Part shown: positions 33,672 to 42,845 of the stretch, in pieces
Numbering within the stretch: the first letter of the stretch is position 1
Layout of the letters: every line of letters starts with the position of its first letter
Origin: CALABS01 sp050260775
GTDB lineage: Bacteria > Pseudomonadota > Alphaproteobacteria > Rhodospirillales > Magnetospirillaceae
Reading direction: 5' to 3'
Length of the DNA stretch: 64,000 nucleotides
Assembly (NCBI GenBank): GCA_050260775.1
Contig: JBLNCP010000011.1
Location: 38,492 to 102,491 of the forward strand
The notes under the pieces: model-generated
The model's input: only the letters and a program-made list of their open reading frames with translations
Database searches by the model: none
Told to the model about the DNA's origin: nothing
Position numbers and translations under genes: made by a program

Positions 33672-35882
33672 ATGACCAAAGGCCGCGCCCGGAGCGTTCC
33701 GCTCCCGTCCAAGCAGGAAATCCTCGACTTCATCCGCTCGCAGCCCGGCCGTGTCGGCAAGCGCGAGCTGGCGCGAGCCTTCAATCTGAGCGGCTCGGAC
33801 AAGATCCCGCTGAAGGCCCTGCTCAAGGAGCTGGAGGGCACCGGCGACATCCAGCGCGGGCACAAGAAGCGGTTCGCCCGGCCGGGCGCCCTGCCCGAGG
33901 TGGCGGTGATCGAGATCACCGGCACCGACACCGACGGCGAGATGCTGGCGCGCCCCCTGGCCTGGGAAGAGGAGGGGCGGCCGCCGCGCATCTACGTCGC
34001 CCACGCCCGCCGCGGCGAGATCGTCGTCGGCGTCGGCGACCGCGTGCTGGCCAAGCTGCGCCGGCTGCGCGGCAGCGATTACGAAGCCAAGCCCATCCGC
34101 ATCGTCGGCGAGGCCCGCGCCCGGGTGCTCGGGGTGTTCGAGCCCATGGGCGACGGCTCGGGGCGGGTCAAGCCGACCTCGCGCCGGGAAAAGGCCGATT
34201 ACCAGGTCCCCAAGGGCGAGACCGGCGACGCCGAGGCGGGCGAGCTGGTGCTGTGCGACCTGCTGCCGGGGCGCTTCTACGGTCTGCGCCAGGTGGCGGT
34301 GAAGGAGCGGCTGGGACGCCTGGGCGCGCCCAAGTCGGTGTCGCTGGTCGCCATCTACGCCAACGACATCCCGTTCGAATTCCCCGACGAGGCGGTCAAG
34401 CAGGCCAAGGCGGCGGGGCCGGTGCCGATGGAGCACCGCCTCGACCTGCGCCCCGTGCCGCTGGTGACCATCGACGGCGAGGACGCCCGCGACTTCGACG
34501 ACGCCGTGTGGGCCGAGCCCGACGGCGAGGGCTGGCATTGCATGGTCGCCATCGCCGACGTGTCGTGGTACGTGCGGCCCAGCGATCCTCTCGACCGCGA
34601 AGCCTTCAAGCGCGGCAACTCGGTCTACTTCCCCGACCGCGTCGTGCCCATGCTGCCCGAGGAACTGTCCAACGGCTGGTGCTCGCTCCGACCCAACGAG
34701 GACCGCGGCTGCCTCGCCGTGCATTTCTGGCTGGACAAGGCCGGCAACAAGCTGCGCCACAAGTTCGTGCGCGGGCTGATGCGTTCGGCCGCCCGCCTGA
34801 CCTATGCCCAGGTGCAGGCGGCCCGCGACGGCCGTCCCGATGACCGCACCGGGCCGCTGCTGGGGCCGGTGATCAATCCGCTCTACGAGGCGTGGTCGGC
34901 CCTGTTCGAGGCGCGCAAGCGCCGCGGCGTGCTGGAGCTCGACCTGCCCGAACGCAAGGTCGACATCTCCGAGGACGGTCGGGTGCTGGGCATCAAGGTG
35001 CGCGAACGCTTCGACAGCCACCGGCTGATCGAGGATTTCATGATCCAGGCCAACGTCTGTGCCGCCGAGGAGCTGGAGCGGCTGCGCCAGCCCTGCATGT
35101 ACCGGGTGCACGACCAGCCGACCATGGAGAAGCTGGATTCGCTGCGCGAGTTCCTGTCCTCCATGGACCTGTCGCTGCCCAAGGGGCAGGTGCTGCGTCC
35201 GGCCGCCTTCAACCAGATCCTGGAGAAGGTCAAGGGCTCGGCCAACGAGCATCTCGTCAACGAGGTGGTGCTGCGCAGCCAGGCCCAGGCGGTGTACAGC
35301 CCCGAGAACCTCGGGCATTTCGGCCTGGGGCTGGCCCGCTACGCCCACTTCACCTCGCCGATCCGCCGCTACGCCGATCTCCTGGTGCACCGCGCCCTGG
35401 TCTCGGGGCTGAAGCTGGGCCATGGCGCGCTGGCGCCCGATTCGTTGGGAAGTTTCCCGGAATGGGGCGAGCATATCTCGCTGACCGAGCGGCGCGCCGC
35501 CACCGCCGAGCGCGAGGCGGTCGACCGCTACGTCACCGCCTTCCTGTCCGACCGCGTCGGCGCCACCTTCGCCGCCAAGGTCTCCGGCGTTACCCGCTTC
35601 GGGCTGTTCGTCACCCTGCTGGAGACCGGGGCCGACGGCATCGTGCCGATCGGCTCGCTGCCCGAGGATTTCTACGTCCACGACGAGACCCACCATTGCC
35701 TGGTGGGCAAGCGCACCCGCCGCACCTTCCAATTGGGGCAGCAGTTGACGGTGGTCCTGCACGAGGCCAATACGCTGACCGGCAGCATGGTGTTCCACCT
35801 GGAGGACAGCGAGCCGCGGCGGCCGCGGGTCCGGTCCAAGCTGGTCAAGCCGGAGCGAAAGGGGCGCCGGGGCCGCCCGTAA
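33672..35882 (+). CDS. rnr: Ribonuclease R
   Basis: RNase R is a 3'-5' exoribonuclease that degrades structured RNA. The 736-residue protein has an N-terminal winged helix (about 15-75), cold-shock domains, the RNB catalytic domain with TIDGEDARDFDDAVWAE (metal aspartates) and ARYAHFTSPIRRYADL, and a C-terminal S1 domain ending in a basic tail (RRPRVRSKLVKPERKGRRGRP). ATG 33672 gives MTKGRARS; its ribosome site is weak and earlier non-ATG starts remain possible. In related genomes rnr lies near topA, rpmG and divK; here those genes are spread over 14 kb. Confidence 0.95.
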   Translation: MTKGRARSVPLPSKQEILDFIRSQPGRVGKRELARAFNLSGSDKIPLKALLKELEGTGDIQRGHKKRFARPGALPEVAVIEITGTDTDGEMLARPLAWEEEGRPPRIYVAHARRGEIVVGVGDRVLAKLRRLRGSDYEAKPIRIVGEARARVLGVFEPMGDGSGRVKPTSRREKADYQVPKGETGDAEAGELVLCDLLPGRFYGLRQVAVKERLGRLGAPKSVSLVAIYANDIPFEFPDEAVKQAKAAGPVPMEHRLDLRPVPLVTIDGEDARDFDDAVWAEPDGEGWHCMVAIADVSWYVRPSDPLDREAFKRGNSVYFPDRVVPMLPEELSNGWCSLRPNEDRGCLAVHFWLDKAGNKLRHKFVRGLMRSAARLTYAQVQAARDGRPDDRTGPLLGPVINPLYEAWSALFEARKRRGVLELDLPERKVDISEDGRVLGIKVRERFDSHRLIEDFMIQANVCAAEELERLRQPCMYRVHDQPTMEKLDSLREFLSSMDLSLPKGQVLRPAAFNQILEKVKGSANEHLVNEVVLRSQAQAVYSPENLGHFGLGLARYAHFTSPIRRYADLLVHRALVSGLKLGHGALAPDSLGSFPEWGEHISLTERRAATAEREAVDRYVTAFLSDRVGATFAAKVSGVTRFGLFVTLLETGADGIVPIGSLPEDFYVHDETHHCLVGKRTRRTFQLGQQLTVVLHEANTLTGSMVFHLEDSEPRRPRVRSKLVKPERKGRRGRP

Positions 35883-36081
35883 TCGCGCGGGCGCCCGCCC
35901 CATTACCCCCTTCGGCGAGAGCTTTCCCCCAAAATACCAATATCTTGCCTACCGCAACGCGAGGGCGATTTGCGTCGGCTTTCCATTTACTTTCCACCCC
36001 CAAAGAGGTAAGTAATTTTTCTGTACCCGGGCAGTGCCGGTCCGCATAATCCTTTCCAGTACTGCTTTGGACATACCTCGG

Positions 36082-37710
36082 GTGACCGATTTGAAGCAAA
36101 ATGCCGTAGCACGTTGGGTCATTGCCGCCTCGCTGTTCGTCGCGGGGTCGTGCGCACCGGTCAGCCAGGGCAGCTTGGCGGGCCCTCACGCTCCCTATGA
36201 TACCGCTGAGGCCGAGAAGACCCTGGTCTTCGGCTACAACTCGATCGTCGAACGCCATCTCGATCGCGTCACCGCGGCCACCGTGGCCATGGAGGGCATG
36301 CGCGGGCTGGGCAGCATCGATCCCGAGATAGGCATCAGCCGCATGGACGACCGCGTGCTGTTGACCGCCTCCGACCGCGTGGTGGCGGAATACCCGGCCC
36401 CGTCGGAAGACGACGTGCGCGCCTGGGCCCGCCTGACGGTGACCGTGGCGCTCGATGCCCGCGGTGTGTCCACCGCCATGCGCGACGCCCAGGTCGAGAA
36501 GGTCTACGAGGCGGTGTTCGACGCCACCCTGGCCAAGCTCGACATGTTCTCGCGCTATGCCGGCGCGGCCGAGGCCCGCGACCACCGCGCCAGCCGCAAC
36601 GGCTTCGGCGGTGTCGGCATCAAGTTCGACATGGTCGACGGTGAAGCCCGCATCGTCGACGTCATGGACGAGACCCCGGCCTCCACCGCCGGCATCACCG
36701 TCGGCGACATCATCACCCACATCGAGGGCAAGTCGGTCGCCGATCTCAGCAAGGACGAGATCTCCAAGCGGCTGCGCGGCCCGGTGTCGAGCGACGTGGT
36801 GGTCACGATCCGCCGCGGCCTCAAGCCGCTGGACGTCACCCTGGCGCGGGCGCTGATCGTGCCCCCGACCGTCACCATGGCGCTCAACAACGGCATCGCC
36901 GAGTTCAAGATCACCAGCTTCAACCAGCGGACGGCCTCCAGCCTGGCCGCCGACCTGAAGCAGGCCCAGGCCAGGCTGGGCACCGGCCTGCACGGCGTCC
37001 TGCTCGACATGCGCGGCAACCCCGGCGGCCTGCTCGATCAGGCGGTGTCGATGGCCGACCTCTTCATGAAGGAGGGGCCGATCGTCTCCACCAAGGGCCG
37101 CCATCCGCTCGCCAGCCAGGCCTACGAGGCCCGTCCGGGCGACATCGGCGAGGGCCTGCCGGTGGTGATCCTGGTCGACGGCAAGTCGGCCTCGGCGGCC
37201 GAGATCGTCACCGCCGCCCTGCAGGATGCCGGCCGTGCCGTCGTCATCGGCACCAATTCCTACGGCAAGGGCACGGTCCAGACGGTCATCCGCCTGCCCA
37301 ACGACGGCGAGATGACCCTGACCTGGTCGCGCTTCCACACCCCCAGCGGCTACGCCCTGCATGGCCTGGGCGTGCTGCCCACCATCTGCACCGCCGGCGA
37401 CGCCCGCGACCTCGGGGGCTTGGCGGACGGGCTGGTCAAGGCCTCGGCCATGGCGCCGGCCCCGGTCAGCGAAAACCTCAGCCTGTGGCGTCACGCCCGC
37501 CTGGACCAGACCGACCTGCGCAAGCAGCTGCGGGCGACCTGTCCGTCGGCCAAGCATGGCGACCTCAAGCTGGAGACCGAACTGGCCGAGCACCTCCTGT
37601 CGGATCAGGCGCTGTACGCCCGCGCCCTGGAGCTGTCGGCTCCCGCCGCGGCGCCGGCCGCCGCCCAGCTCCTGCCGGCCGCCCACGTCACGGTTGAGGC
37701 GGCCCACTGA
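36082..37710 (+). CDS. C-terminal processing protease (S41 family), probable lipoprotein
   Basis: The 542-residue protein has a hydrophobic N-terminus ending VAGSC, a plausible lipobox, so it may be anchored in the periplasm by lipid. A PDZ domain (about 160-245, GFGGVGIKFDMVDGEARIVDV) is followed by the tail-specific protease domain with the catalytic serine S371 in KSASAAEIV and lysine K396 in SYGKGTVQ. The 25-residue spacing matches CtpA/D1P. Alternative starts: GTG 36034 with a longer N-terminus. A long Ala/Pro-rich C-terminus is unusual. It is a single gene; the 199 bases before it hold no other gene. Confidence 0.85.
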   Translation: MTDLKQNAVARWVIAASLFVAGSCAPVSQGSLAGPHAPYDTAEAEKTLVFGYNSIVERHLDRVTAATVAMEGMRGLGSIDPEIGISRMDDRVLLTASDRVVAEYPAPSEDDVRAWARLTVTVALDARGVSTAMRDAQVEKVYEAVFDATLAKLDMFSRYAGAAEARDHRASRNGFGGVGIKFDMVDGEARIVDVMDETPASTAGITVGDIITHIEGKSVADLSKDEISKRLRGPVSSDVVVTIRRGLKPLDVTLARALIVPPTVTMALNNGIAEFKITSFNQRTASSLAADLKQAQARLGTGLHGVLLDMRGNPGGLLDQAVSMADLFMKEGPIVSTKGRHPLASQAYEARPGDIGEGLPVVILVDGKSASAAEIVTAALQDAGRAVVIGTNSYGKGTVQTVIRLPNDGEMTLTWSRFHTPSGYALHGLGVLPTICTAGDARDLGGLADGLVKASAMAPAPVSENLSLWRHARLDQTDLRKQLRATCPSAKHGDLKLETELAEHLLSDQALYARALELSAPAAAPAAAQLLPAAHVTVEAAH

Positions 37711-37741
37711 CCGGATCGGGGGGCGGGGCGGCCAAAATGCC

Positions 37742-37769
37742 TTGACTCCCTCTCCGATATCAGTATCTT
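37742..37769 (+). promoter_or_regulatory. Sigma70 promoter of rpmG
   Basis: TTGACT (37742-37747) and TATCTT (37764-37769) are 16 bases apart, about 40 bases before the rpmG ATG. Confidence 0.65.
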
Positions 37770-37817
37770 CCGCCGCCTAGGTTTTGAACAGCACGCAACG
37801 AATTTGGGATTTTCGCC

Positions 37818-37985
37818 ATGGCCAAGCCCGCCACCATTCTCATCAAGCTCGTCAGCTCGGCCGGTACTGGCTACTTCTACGTTGCGAAGAAGAATCCGCG
37901 CAAGACCACCGAGAAGCTGAAGTTCCGCAAGTATGACCCCGTCGTGCGCAAGCACGTCGAGTTCAACGAAGCGAAGATCAAGTAA
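37818..37985 (+). CDS. rpmG: 50S ribosomal protein L33
   Basis: The 55-residue basic protein reads MAKPATILIKLVSSAGTGYF then YVAKKNPRKTTEKLKFRKYD and PVVRKHVEFNEAKIK, the L33 pattern of the cysteine-free (non-zinc) type used by proteobacteria. It has its own promoter and a perfect intrinsic terminator 25 bases after the stop. It is a short gene that is easily missed. Confidence 0.97.
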   Translation: MAKPATILIKLVSSAGTGYFYVAKKNPRKTTEKLKFRKYDPVVRKHVEFNEAKIK

Positions 37986-38009
37986 GCCTTCATCGGTTTG
38001 CGACGTTCG

Positions 38010-38038
38010 ACGCCCGCCTGGCGACAGGCGGGCGTTTT
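38010..38038 (+). terminator. Intrinsic terminator of rpmG
   Basis: A perfect 11-bp stem (38010-38020 with 38025-38035), GCGA loop and a T-run (TTTTGCTTTTT) follow the rpmG stop. Confidence 0.92.
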
Positions 38039-38070
38039 GCTTTTTGGGCTTTGTCCCTATCATCGCGGGC

Positions 38071-39018
38071 ATGAGCACGATCGTCGCGGCGCTTGCGCCC
38101 ATCTTCCTGCTGATCCTCTTGGGCTGGGGCGTGCGCGCCACCGCCTTCGTGCCCGACGCCTTCTGGGCGCCGGCCGAGAAGCTCACCTACTTCGTGCTGT
38201 TTCCCGCCCTGCTGGTCGCCAATCTGGCCGAGGCACGCCTGGAGGGGCTGCCGGTGGCCGGGATGGCGGCGGCCCAGGCCGGCGGCATCCTGGCGATGGC
38301 GCTCGCGGTGGCCTTGCTGCGCAACCCGGCCGGGCGCCGGCTGGACGGCGCCAGCTACAGTTCCCTGTTCCAGGGGGCGATCCGCCCCAACACCTATGTC
38401 GGCCTCGCCGCCGCCGCCGGCCTGTGGGGCGCGCAGGGGGTGACGCTGACCGCCATCTGCGTCGCGCTGGTGGTGCCGCTGGTCAACGTGCTGTCGGTGA
38501 TCGCGCTGGCGCGGTGGGCGGCTCCCGCCGGCTCACCCCCCGGCTGGCGTCCCACCATGCTCGCCCTGGCCAAGAATCCGCTGATCGCGGCCTGCGTGGT
38601 CGGCATCGCCCTCAACGCCCTCGGCATCGGCCTGCCGCCGATCGTCGGGCCGTTCCTCAAGATCCTTGCCAGCGCGTCGCTGCCGTTGGGGCTGCTGGCG
38701 GTGGGGGCGGGGCTCGATCTCAGGGGATTGCAGGGCGGCCACGGCGCGGTGGCGGCGGCAGCGGCACTGTGCGCCAAGCATGCGCTGTTGCCGGCGGTGG
38801 CCGGGCTGGCGGCGCTCGGCCTGGGCGTCGACGGCCTGCCGCTGGCCGTGTGCGTGCTGTACGCCGGCCTGCCGGTGGCTCCCAATTCCTATGTGCTGGC
38901 GCGCCAGTTGGGCGGTGATGCGCGGCTGATGGCCGCCATCATCACCGTCTCGACGCTGGTGGCGGCGGTGACGCTGCCGGTGCTGGCCGCCGCGATCGCT
39001 CCGTTTACTCTTCGGTGA
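38071..39018 (+). CDS. AEC family (auxin efflux carrier-like) transporter
   Basis: The 315-residue protein has about ten transmembrane segments in the AEC/BART arrangement: start IVAALAPIFLLILLGWGVRA, FPALLVANLAEA, the mid-protein QGAIRPNTYVGLAAA and the C-terminal VLYAGLPVAPNSYVLARQLGGD typical of MdcF-like malonate and organic-acid carriers. The substrate is not readable. Its stop overlaps the converging gene at 39005 by 14 bases. Confidence 0.9.
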   Translation: MSTIVAALAPIFLLILLGWGVRATAFVPDAFWAPAEKLTYFVLFPALLVANLAEARLEGLPVAGMAAAQAGGILAMALAVALLRNPAGRRLDGASYSSLFQGAIRPNTYVGLAAAAGLWGAQGVTLTAICVALVVPLVNVLSVIALARWAAPAGSPPGWRPTMLALAKNPLIAACVVGIALNALGIGLPPIVGPFLKILASASLPLGLLAVGAGLDLRGLQGGHGAVAAAAALCAKHALLPAVAGLAALGLGVDGLPLAVCVLYAGLPVAPNSYVLARQLGGDARLMAAIITVSTLVAAVTLPVLAAAIAPFTLR

Positions 39019-39346
39019 GTTCGCTGGCCGGCAACACGGTGACGCCGGCGCCGTCCTCGTCCTCGATCACCACGATGTCGCCCTGGATGCGCTCCTCGCC
39101 CGGGGACAGGTGATTGAAGTAGTGCCACAGGAACGACACCGCGATCGTCTGGTCGATCTGGTCGTCCTCGTCCATTTCCTCTTCGTCCATGGCCGAGACG
39201 TCGCGCAGGATTTCCAGGCTGTCGTCAAACATCTCTTCGACGTCCGGATTGTCCTCCAGCACGTTCTTGATGATGTAATCGTGCTCCGTCTCGTCCAGCT
39301 CGTACTTCCATTGCGCGCTGCCGGACTTGTAATAGACGGTAATCAT
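39005..39346 (-). CDS. Small acidic protein of unknown function
   Basis: The 113-residue protein is very acidic, with blocks DNPDVEEMFDDSLEILRD and AMDEEEMDEDDQIDQT, no cysteine, and an ordered start MITVYYKSGSAQWKYELDETEHDY. It has no signal peptide. GGAGG lies 6 bases before the ATG, which supports expression. I do not recognise it; low isoelectric point suggests a binding partner that is basic or metal-dependent. It is divergent from purU and overlaps the AEC gene end by 14 bases. Confidence 0.75.
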   Translation of the reverse strand: MITVYYKSGSAQWKYELDETEHDYIIKNVLEDNPDVEEMFDDSLEILRDVSAMDEEEMDEDDQIDQTIAVSFLWHYFNHLSPGEERIQGDIVVIEDEDGAGVTVLPASELTEE

Positions 39347-39503
39347 TGCTGCCTCCTGCTCGGGCACGCGCGTCCGATGCCCAGCACCAGCGCGTCGCTG
39401 GGACGATCCGCCATTTCTCGAAAAATGGCAAGGGCACGTTTGCCGCCTTTTCTCTTGCGCGCGGGTGGGCTATCTAGCATCGCGAGAGCTGAGAGAGGCG
39501 CCC

Positions 39504-40364
39504 ATGGCCGACAAGCATACCCACGTGCTCACCATCACCTGTCCGGACACCGTCGGCATCGTCGCCGCCGTCTCGGGCTTCCTGACCCAGCACGATTGCT
39601 TCATTACCGAGGCGGCCCAGTACGGCGATCCGCTGTCGCGGCGCTTCTTCATGCGGCTGGTCTTCGCGCCGGGCGCCCTGACCCCGGCCGAGGCGGAATT
39701 CCGCAAGTTGTTCGCGCGGGTGGCCGAGAAGTTCCAGATGATCTGGACGCTCTACAACACCGCCAAGAAGCCGCGGGTGGTGATCCTGGTCTCGAAATTC
39801 GGCCATTGCCTGGTCGATCTGCTGCACCGCTACCACACCGGCCAGCTCGAGATCGAGATCCCGGCGGTGATCTCCAACCATCCCGAGATGCGCTCGATCG
39901 TCGAGTGGCACGGCATCCCCTACCATTTCCTTGCCGTCGACAAGCACGACAAGGCCGGCCAGGAGGACCGCGTCATGGAGGTGATCGACCGCGCCGACGC
40001 CGACCTGGTGGTGCTGGCGCGCTACATGCAGATCCTCTCGCACGACATGTGCACGCGCCTGCAGGGCCGCGCCATCAACATCCACCACTCGTTCCTGCCC
40101 AGCTTCAAGGGCGCCAAGCCCTACCACCAGGCCCATGCGCGCGGCGTCAAGATCATCGGCGCCACCGCCCACTACGTCACCCCCGACCTCGACGAGGGCC
40201 CGATCATCGAGCAGTCGATCGAGCGTGTCGACCATACCCACACTCCCGACGACCTGGTCGCCATCGGCCGCGACATCGAGAACGTGGTGCTCGCCCGTGC
40301 GGTGCGGTGGCATGTCGAGCATCGCGTGCTGCTGAACGGATCGAAGACGGTGGTATTCCGCTGA
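39504..40364 (+). CDS. purU: Formyltetrahydrofolate deformylase
   Basis: PurU hydrolyses 10-formyl-THF to formate and THF, balancing one-carbon pools, which fits the glycine cleavage genes in the same window. The 286 residues have an ACT domain (about 5-80, TITCPDTVGIVAAVSGFL) and a formyltransferase domain with the catalytic Asn-His-Asp region NIHHSFLPSFKGAKPY and DEGPII. ATG 39504 is set by GAGAGAGG; the frame upstream is not used. Confidence 0.95.
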   Translation: MADKHTHVLTITCPDTVGIVAAVSGFLTQHDCFITEAAQYGDPLSRRFFMRLVFAPGALTPAEAEFRKLFARVAEKFQMIWTLYNTAKKPRVVILVSKFGHCLVDLLHRYHTGQLEIEIPAVISNHPEMRSIVEWHGIPYHFLAVDKHDKAGQEDRVMEVIDRADADLVVLARYMQILSHDMCTRLQGRAINIHHSFLPSFKGAKPYHQAHARGVKIIGATAHYVTPDLDEGPIIEQSIERVDHTHTPDDLVAIGRDIENVVLARAVRWHVEHRVLLNGSKTVVFR

Positions 40365-40386
40365 CGGCCTTTGCTAGGTTGGCGCC

Positions 40387-41013
40387 ATGGTTCGCATGAC
40401 ATTCCGGACGATCCCCGGTGCGGCGCTGGCCCTGGTGCTGGCAGCCGCCTTTGCCGCCCCCGCCTCGGCCGAAGAGGCGGGCGACTTCCTCGGTTCCATC
40501 GGCTCCTTCGTCAAGCAGGGCCTGGCCCCGCCGCGCACCGCCGAGGAACTGCTGCGCGAGGAGGACAAGGCGCGGCTGGCGCCCAAGCCGGCCGTGGAGC
40601 GTCCGGTTGCCCCCGCCGCCCCAGCGGTCCAAGCTGCCCCGGCCCATCCGCCGGCGCCGGCCGCCGTGGCCGAACCGGTTCCCGCCGAGCCGCCGGCCGC
40701 CGAGCCGAAGGCGGCCCCGGCGTCGATCACGGCTCCAGCCGCCGCGCCCGTGACGCCGCCCCGTCCTGCCCCCTCGCATCCGGCGGTGCCCCCGCCGCCT
40801 GCCGAGCCGGCGGTCAGCGCGCCCGCCCCGATTCCCGCTCCGATCCCGGCGCCGCCGCCCAAGCCGCGTCAGATTCAGGTGGCGCCGCAACCGAAGCCGG
40901 AGCCGGTGTCGCCGGCCGACCGGATCGCCGGCACCGCCACGCTCGACCAGGCGGTGAAACTGGGCGGCCCGGCCGATCTCTACGGCCGGCGGTCGTCCAA
41001 GCCGGCCAATTGA
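40387..41013 (+). CDS. Exported Ala/Pro-rich protein
   Basis: The 208-residue protein has a signal peptide (about 1-28, ending ASA), a short folded-looking part (DFLGSIGSFVKQGL, AEELLREEDKARLA), a long low-complexity Ala/Pro/Glu linker (about 65-165) and a conserved-looking end (SPADRIAGTATLDQAVKLGG). Such linkers can span the periplasm. I do not recognise the family. It lies 22 bases after purU and 10 before the DUF423 gene, so it may share a transcript. Confidence 0.7.
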   Translation: MVRMTFRTIPGAALALVLAAAFAAPASAEEAGDFLGSIGSFVKQGLAPPRTAEELLREEDKARLAPKPAVERPVAPAAPAVQAAPAHPPAPAAVAEPVPAEPPAAEPKAAPASITAPAAAPVTPPRPAPSHPAVPPPPAEPAVSAPAPIPAPIPAPPPKPRQIQVAPQPKPEPVSPADRIAGTATLDQAVKLGGPADLYGRRSSKPAN

Positions 41014-41023
41014 GGAGAGCGGC

Positions 41024-41395
41024 ATGCGCCCGTGGGTCGTCCTGGCCGGAGTGAACGGGGCGCTTGCGGTGGGGCTGGGTGCCTGGGCGGCGCACGGGCT
41101 TGCCGCCGACCCGGCGGCCCAGGCCCTCGCCCAGCGCGCTTCCGAATTCCAATTGGTTCATGCGCTGGCGCTGCTGGCCGCCGACCGCCTCGCGGCGGAG
41201 GGCCGCCGCCTCGCCCATTGGGCCGCCGCCCTGCTGACCCTCGGCATCGCCCTGTTCTCGGGATCCCTCTATCTGAAGGCGGCGCTCGGCACCCTGCCGG
41301 TGCCGCTGGTGACCCCGACGGGGGGGCTCGCCCTGATGGCGGGCTGGCTCGTCCTCGCCGCCAGCGGCGTCATGCCCGGTGCAAAGGGAAATTAG
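41024..41395 (+). CDS. DUF423 family membrane protein
   Basis: The 123-residue protein has four transmembrane helices and the DUF423 (YgdD-like) patterns GAWAAHGLA, RASEFQLVHALALLA, FSGSLYLKA and VTPTGGLALMAGWLVLA. The role of the family is unknown. GAGGAGAG lies before the ATG. Confidence 0.92.
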   Translation: MRPWVVLAGVNGALAVGLGAWAAHGLAADPAAQALAQRASEFQLVHALALLAADRLAAEGRRLAHWAAALLTLGIALFSGSLYLKAALGTLPVPLVTPTGGLALMAGWLVLAASGVMPGAKGN

Positions 41396-41472
41396 GCATT
41401 TTCAGGCGGCGGGGTGGTTTGACTTAACACAATAAATTGAGGATGATGAGGTCCCTCATCGTGGTGAATGAT

Positions 41473-41838
41473 ATGGCGAAGACCGTCCTGATTGTCGAAG
41501 ACAACGACCTCAATATGAAGTTGTTCAACGACCTGCTGCAGGCCAACGGCTATGAAACCCTGCAGACCAAGGATGGCCGCGAAGTCCTGGACATCGCCCG
41601 CAAGCACCGTCCCGACCTCATCCTGATGGACATCCAGCTTCCCGAGATTTCGGGGCTGGAAATCACCAAGATGCTGAAGGATGACGCCGATTTGCGCTCC
41701 ATCCCGGTCATCGCGGTGACGGCTTTCGCCATGAAGGGCGACGAAGAGAAGATCCGCGACGGCGGATGCGAGGGCTACATCGCCAAGCCGATCTCGGTCG
41801 CCAACTTCCTGCAGACGGTTTCCCGCTTCCTCGCCTAG
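41473..41838 (+). CDS. divK: Cell-cycle response regulator DivK
   Basis: The 121-residue single-domain receiver has E9/D10 in IVEDND, phospho-acceptor D53 in LILMDIQLPEISG, T83 and K105 in YIAKPIS. Sequence and length match DivK, which inhibits CckA through DivL in alphaproteobacteria. CckA is encoded at 20.2 kb, so both ends of the circuit are here. ATG 41473 is chosen over ATGs upstream; its ribosome site is weak (GTGGTGAATGAT). Confidence 0.92.
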   Translation: MAKTVLIVEDNDLNMKLFNDLLQANGYETLQTKDGREVLDIARKHRPDLILMDIQLPEISGLEITKMLKDDADLRSIPVIAVTAFAMKGDEEKIRDGGCEGYIAKPISVANFLQTVSRFLA

Positions 41839-41856
41839 AGGAGCTTTTCCCGCTCC

Positions 41857-42384
41857 TCAGTCCGGCTGCGGCACCGGTTCGGGTGCCGGCTGCGGCGCAT
41901 GCAGCGGGTAGGCCCGGCGCGGCGGCAGGGCACGGTGCACCACCACGGCGGCCGCCACCACCGCCATGCTTCCCAACAGGATCGGAAAGATCAGGTATCC
42001 CCATCCCGGATGCCCGGTGAGCACGACGAAGGCGTCGGCGCCGGCCGGCGGGTGGGTGACGCGGGCTAGGCTCATGGCCAGGATGGCGCATCCGACCCCG
42101 AGCGCCGCGGCCCACCACGCCCCCGGCAGCACCTGTTCAAGCAGCAGCGCCACCACCGTCGACAGCACATGGCCGCCGATGACGTTGGCCGGCTGCGCCA
42201 TCGGGCTCTCGGGCGCGGCGAACACCAGCACGCAGGACGCGGCCAGCGGCGCGATGGCGAGCAATTCGCCGGCCGATTCCGCGGCCAGCGCCACCAAGGA
42301 AACGGCGATCAGCCCGCCCAGGGCCGCCTTGTAGGCGCAAGGGCGGCACTCGGAGGGCGGGTTGCGTCGCATGAAGTGGCGCAC
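41857..42384 (-). CDS. HPP family membrane protein
   Basis: The 175-residue protein has four to five transmembrane helices and the family signature THPPAGADAFVVL, plus FAAPESPMAQPANVIGGH. Some HPP proteins transport nitrite into plastids or cells; the substrate here is unknown. The GTG start 42384 is chosen because GGGAG precedes it at 6 bases; an ATG four codons downstream has no site. An N-terminal Cys pair (ECRPCAY) may bind metal or form a bond. Confidence 0.88.
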   Translation of the reverse strand: MRHFMRRNPPSECRPCAYKAALGGLIAVSLVALAAESAGELLAIAPLAASCVLVFAAPESPMAQPANVIGGHVLSTVVALLLEQVLPGAWWAAALGVGCAILAMSLARVTHPPAGADAFVVLTGHPGWGYLIFPILLGSMAVVAAAVVVHRALPPRRAYPLHAPQPAPEPVPQPD

Positions 42385-42452
42385 GGAGGTCTCCCAGAAT
42401 ACATTCCGTGTTCCTAATAAGGTGGCGCCGACCCACCCGACCTTGAGTTTGA

Positions 42453-42845
42453 TCAACCACCCAATTCGATGATCTGCGCCCGGGCCGAGGCGAGCTCGTC
42501 GCCCATGATGCGCATGGTGGCGATCAGCGAGTTCAGCACGTTGGTCAGCCCGGGCGGGGCCAGGTCGAGCATGTCGCGGATGGTCGCCTTGCTGACCACC
42601 AGGCAGACGGTGTCCTCGACGGTCTCGGCCGCGGCCATGCGCGGGGCGTCGTCGATCAGCGCCATTTCCCCGAAGATCTGGAACGGCTTGCAGGTTCCCA
42701 AGGTGATGCGCCGGCCGCCCACCGACTTGAAGATGCGCACGGCGCCCTGCTGAACCAGATAGGCTTCGCCGCCCTTGTCGCCCTCGCGGAAAATCACGGT
42801 GCCCTTGGCAAAGGTGCGGCGTTCCGGCGCCCGCGTCGTGGTCAT
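42453..42845 (-). CDS. Stand-alone cyclic-nucleotide-binding domain protein
   Basis: The 130-residue protein is one cNMP-type beta roll (about 10-125): FAKGTVIFREGDKGGEAYLVQQGAVRIF, FGEMALIDDAPRMA, then a C-terminal helix. The arginine in DDAPRMA is at the place where Crp-type domains hold the cAMP phosphate. There is no DNA-binding or catalytic domain. GAGGGGGG lies just before ATG 42845. It could be a ligand sensor acting on a partner; nothing in the neighbourhood names it. Confidence 0.85.
   Translation of the reverse strand: MTTTRAPERRTFAKGTVIFREGDKGGEAYLVQQGAVRIFKSVGGRRITLGTCKPFQIFGEMALIDDAPRMAAAETVEDTVCLVVSKATIRDMLDLAPPGLTNVLNSLIATMRIMGDELASARAQIIELGG

Noticed and set aside
33264..35903. 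An 879-codon minus-strand frame
   Set aside because: Antisense shadow of rnr and the receiver gene.
40590..40880. Ala/Pro-coding low-complexity DNA as a possible repeat array
   Set aside because: It is an in-frame protein linker without regular DNA units.
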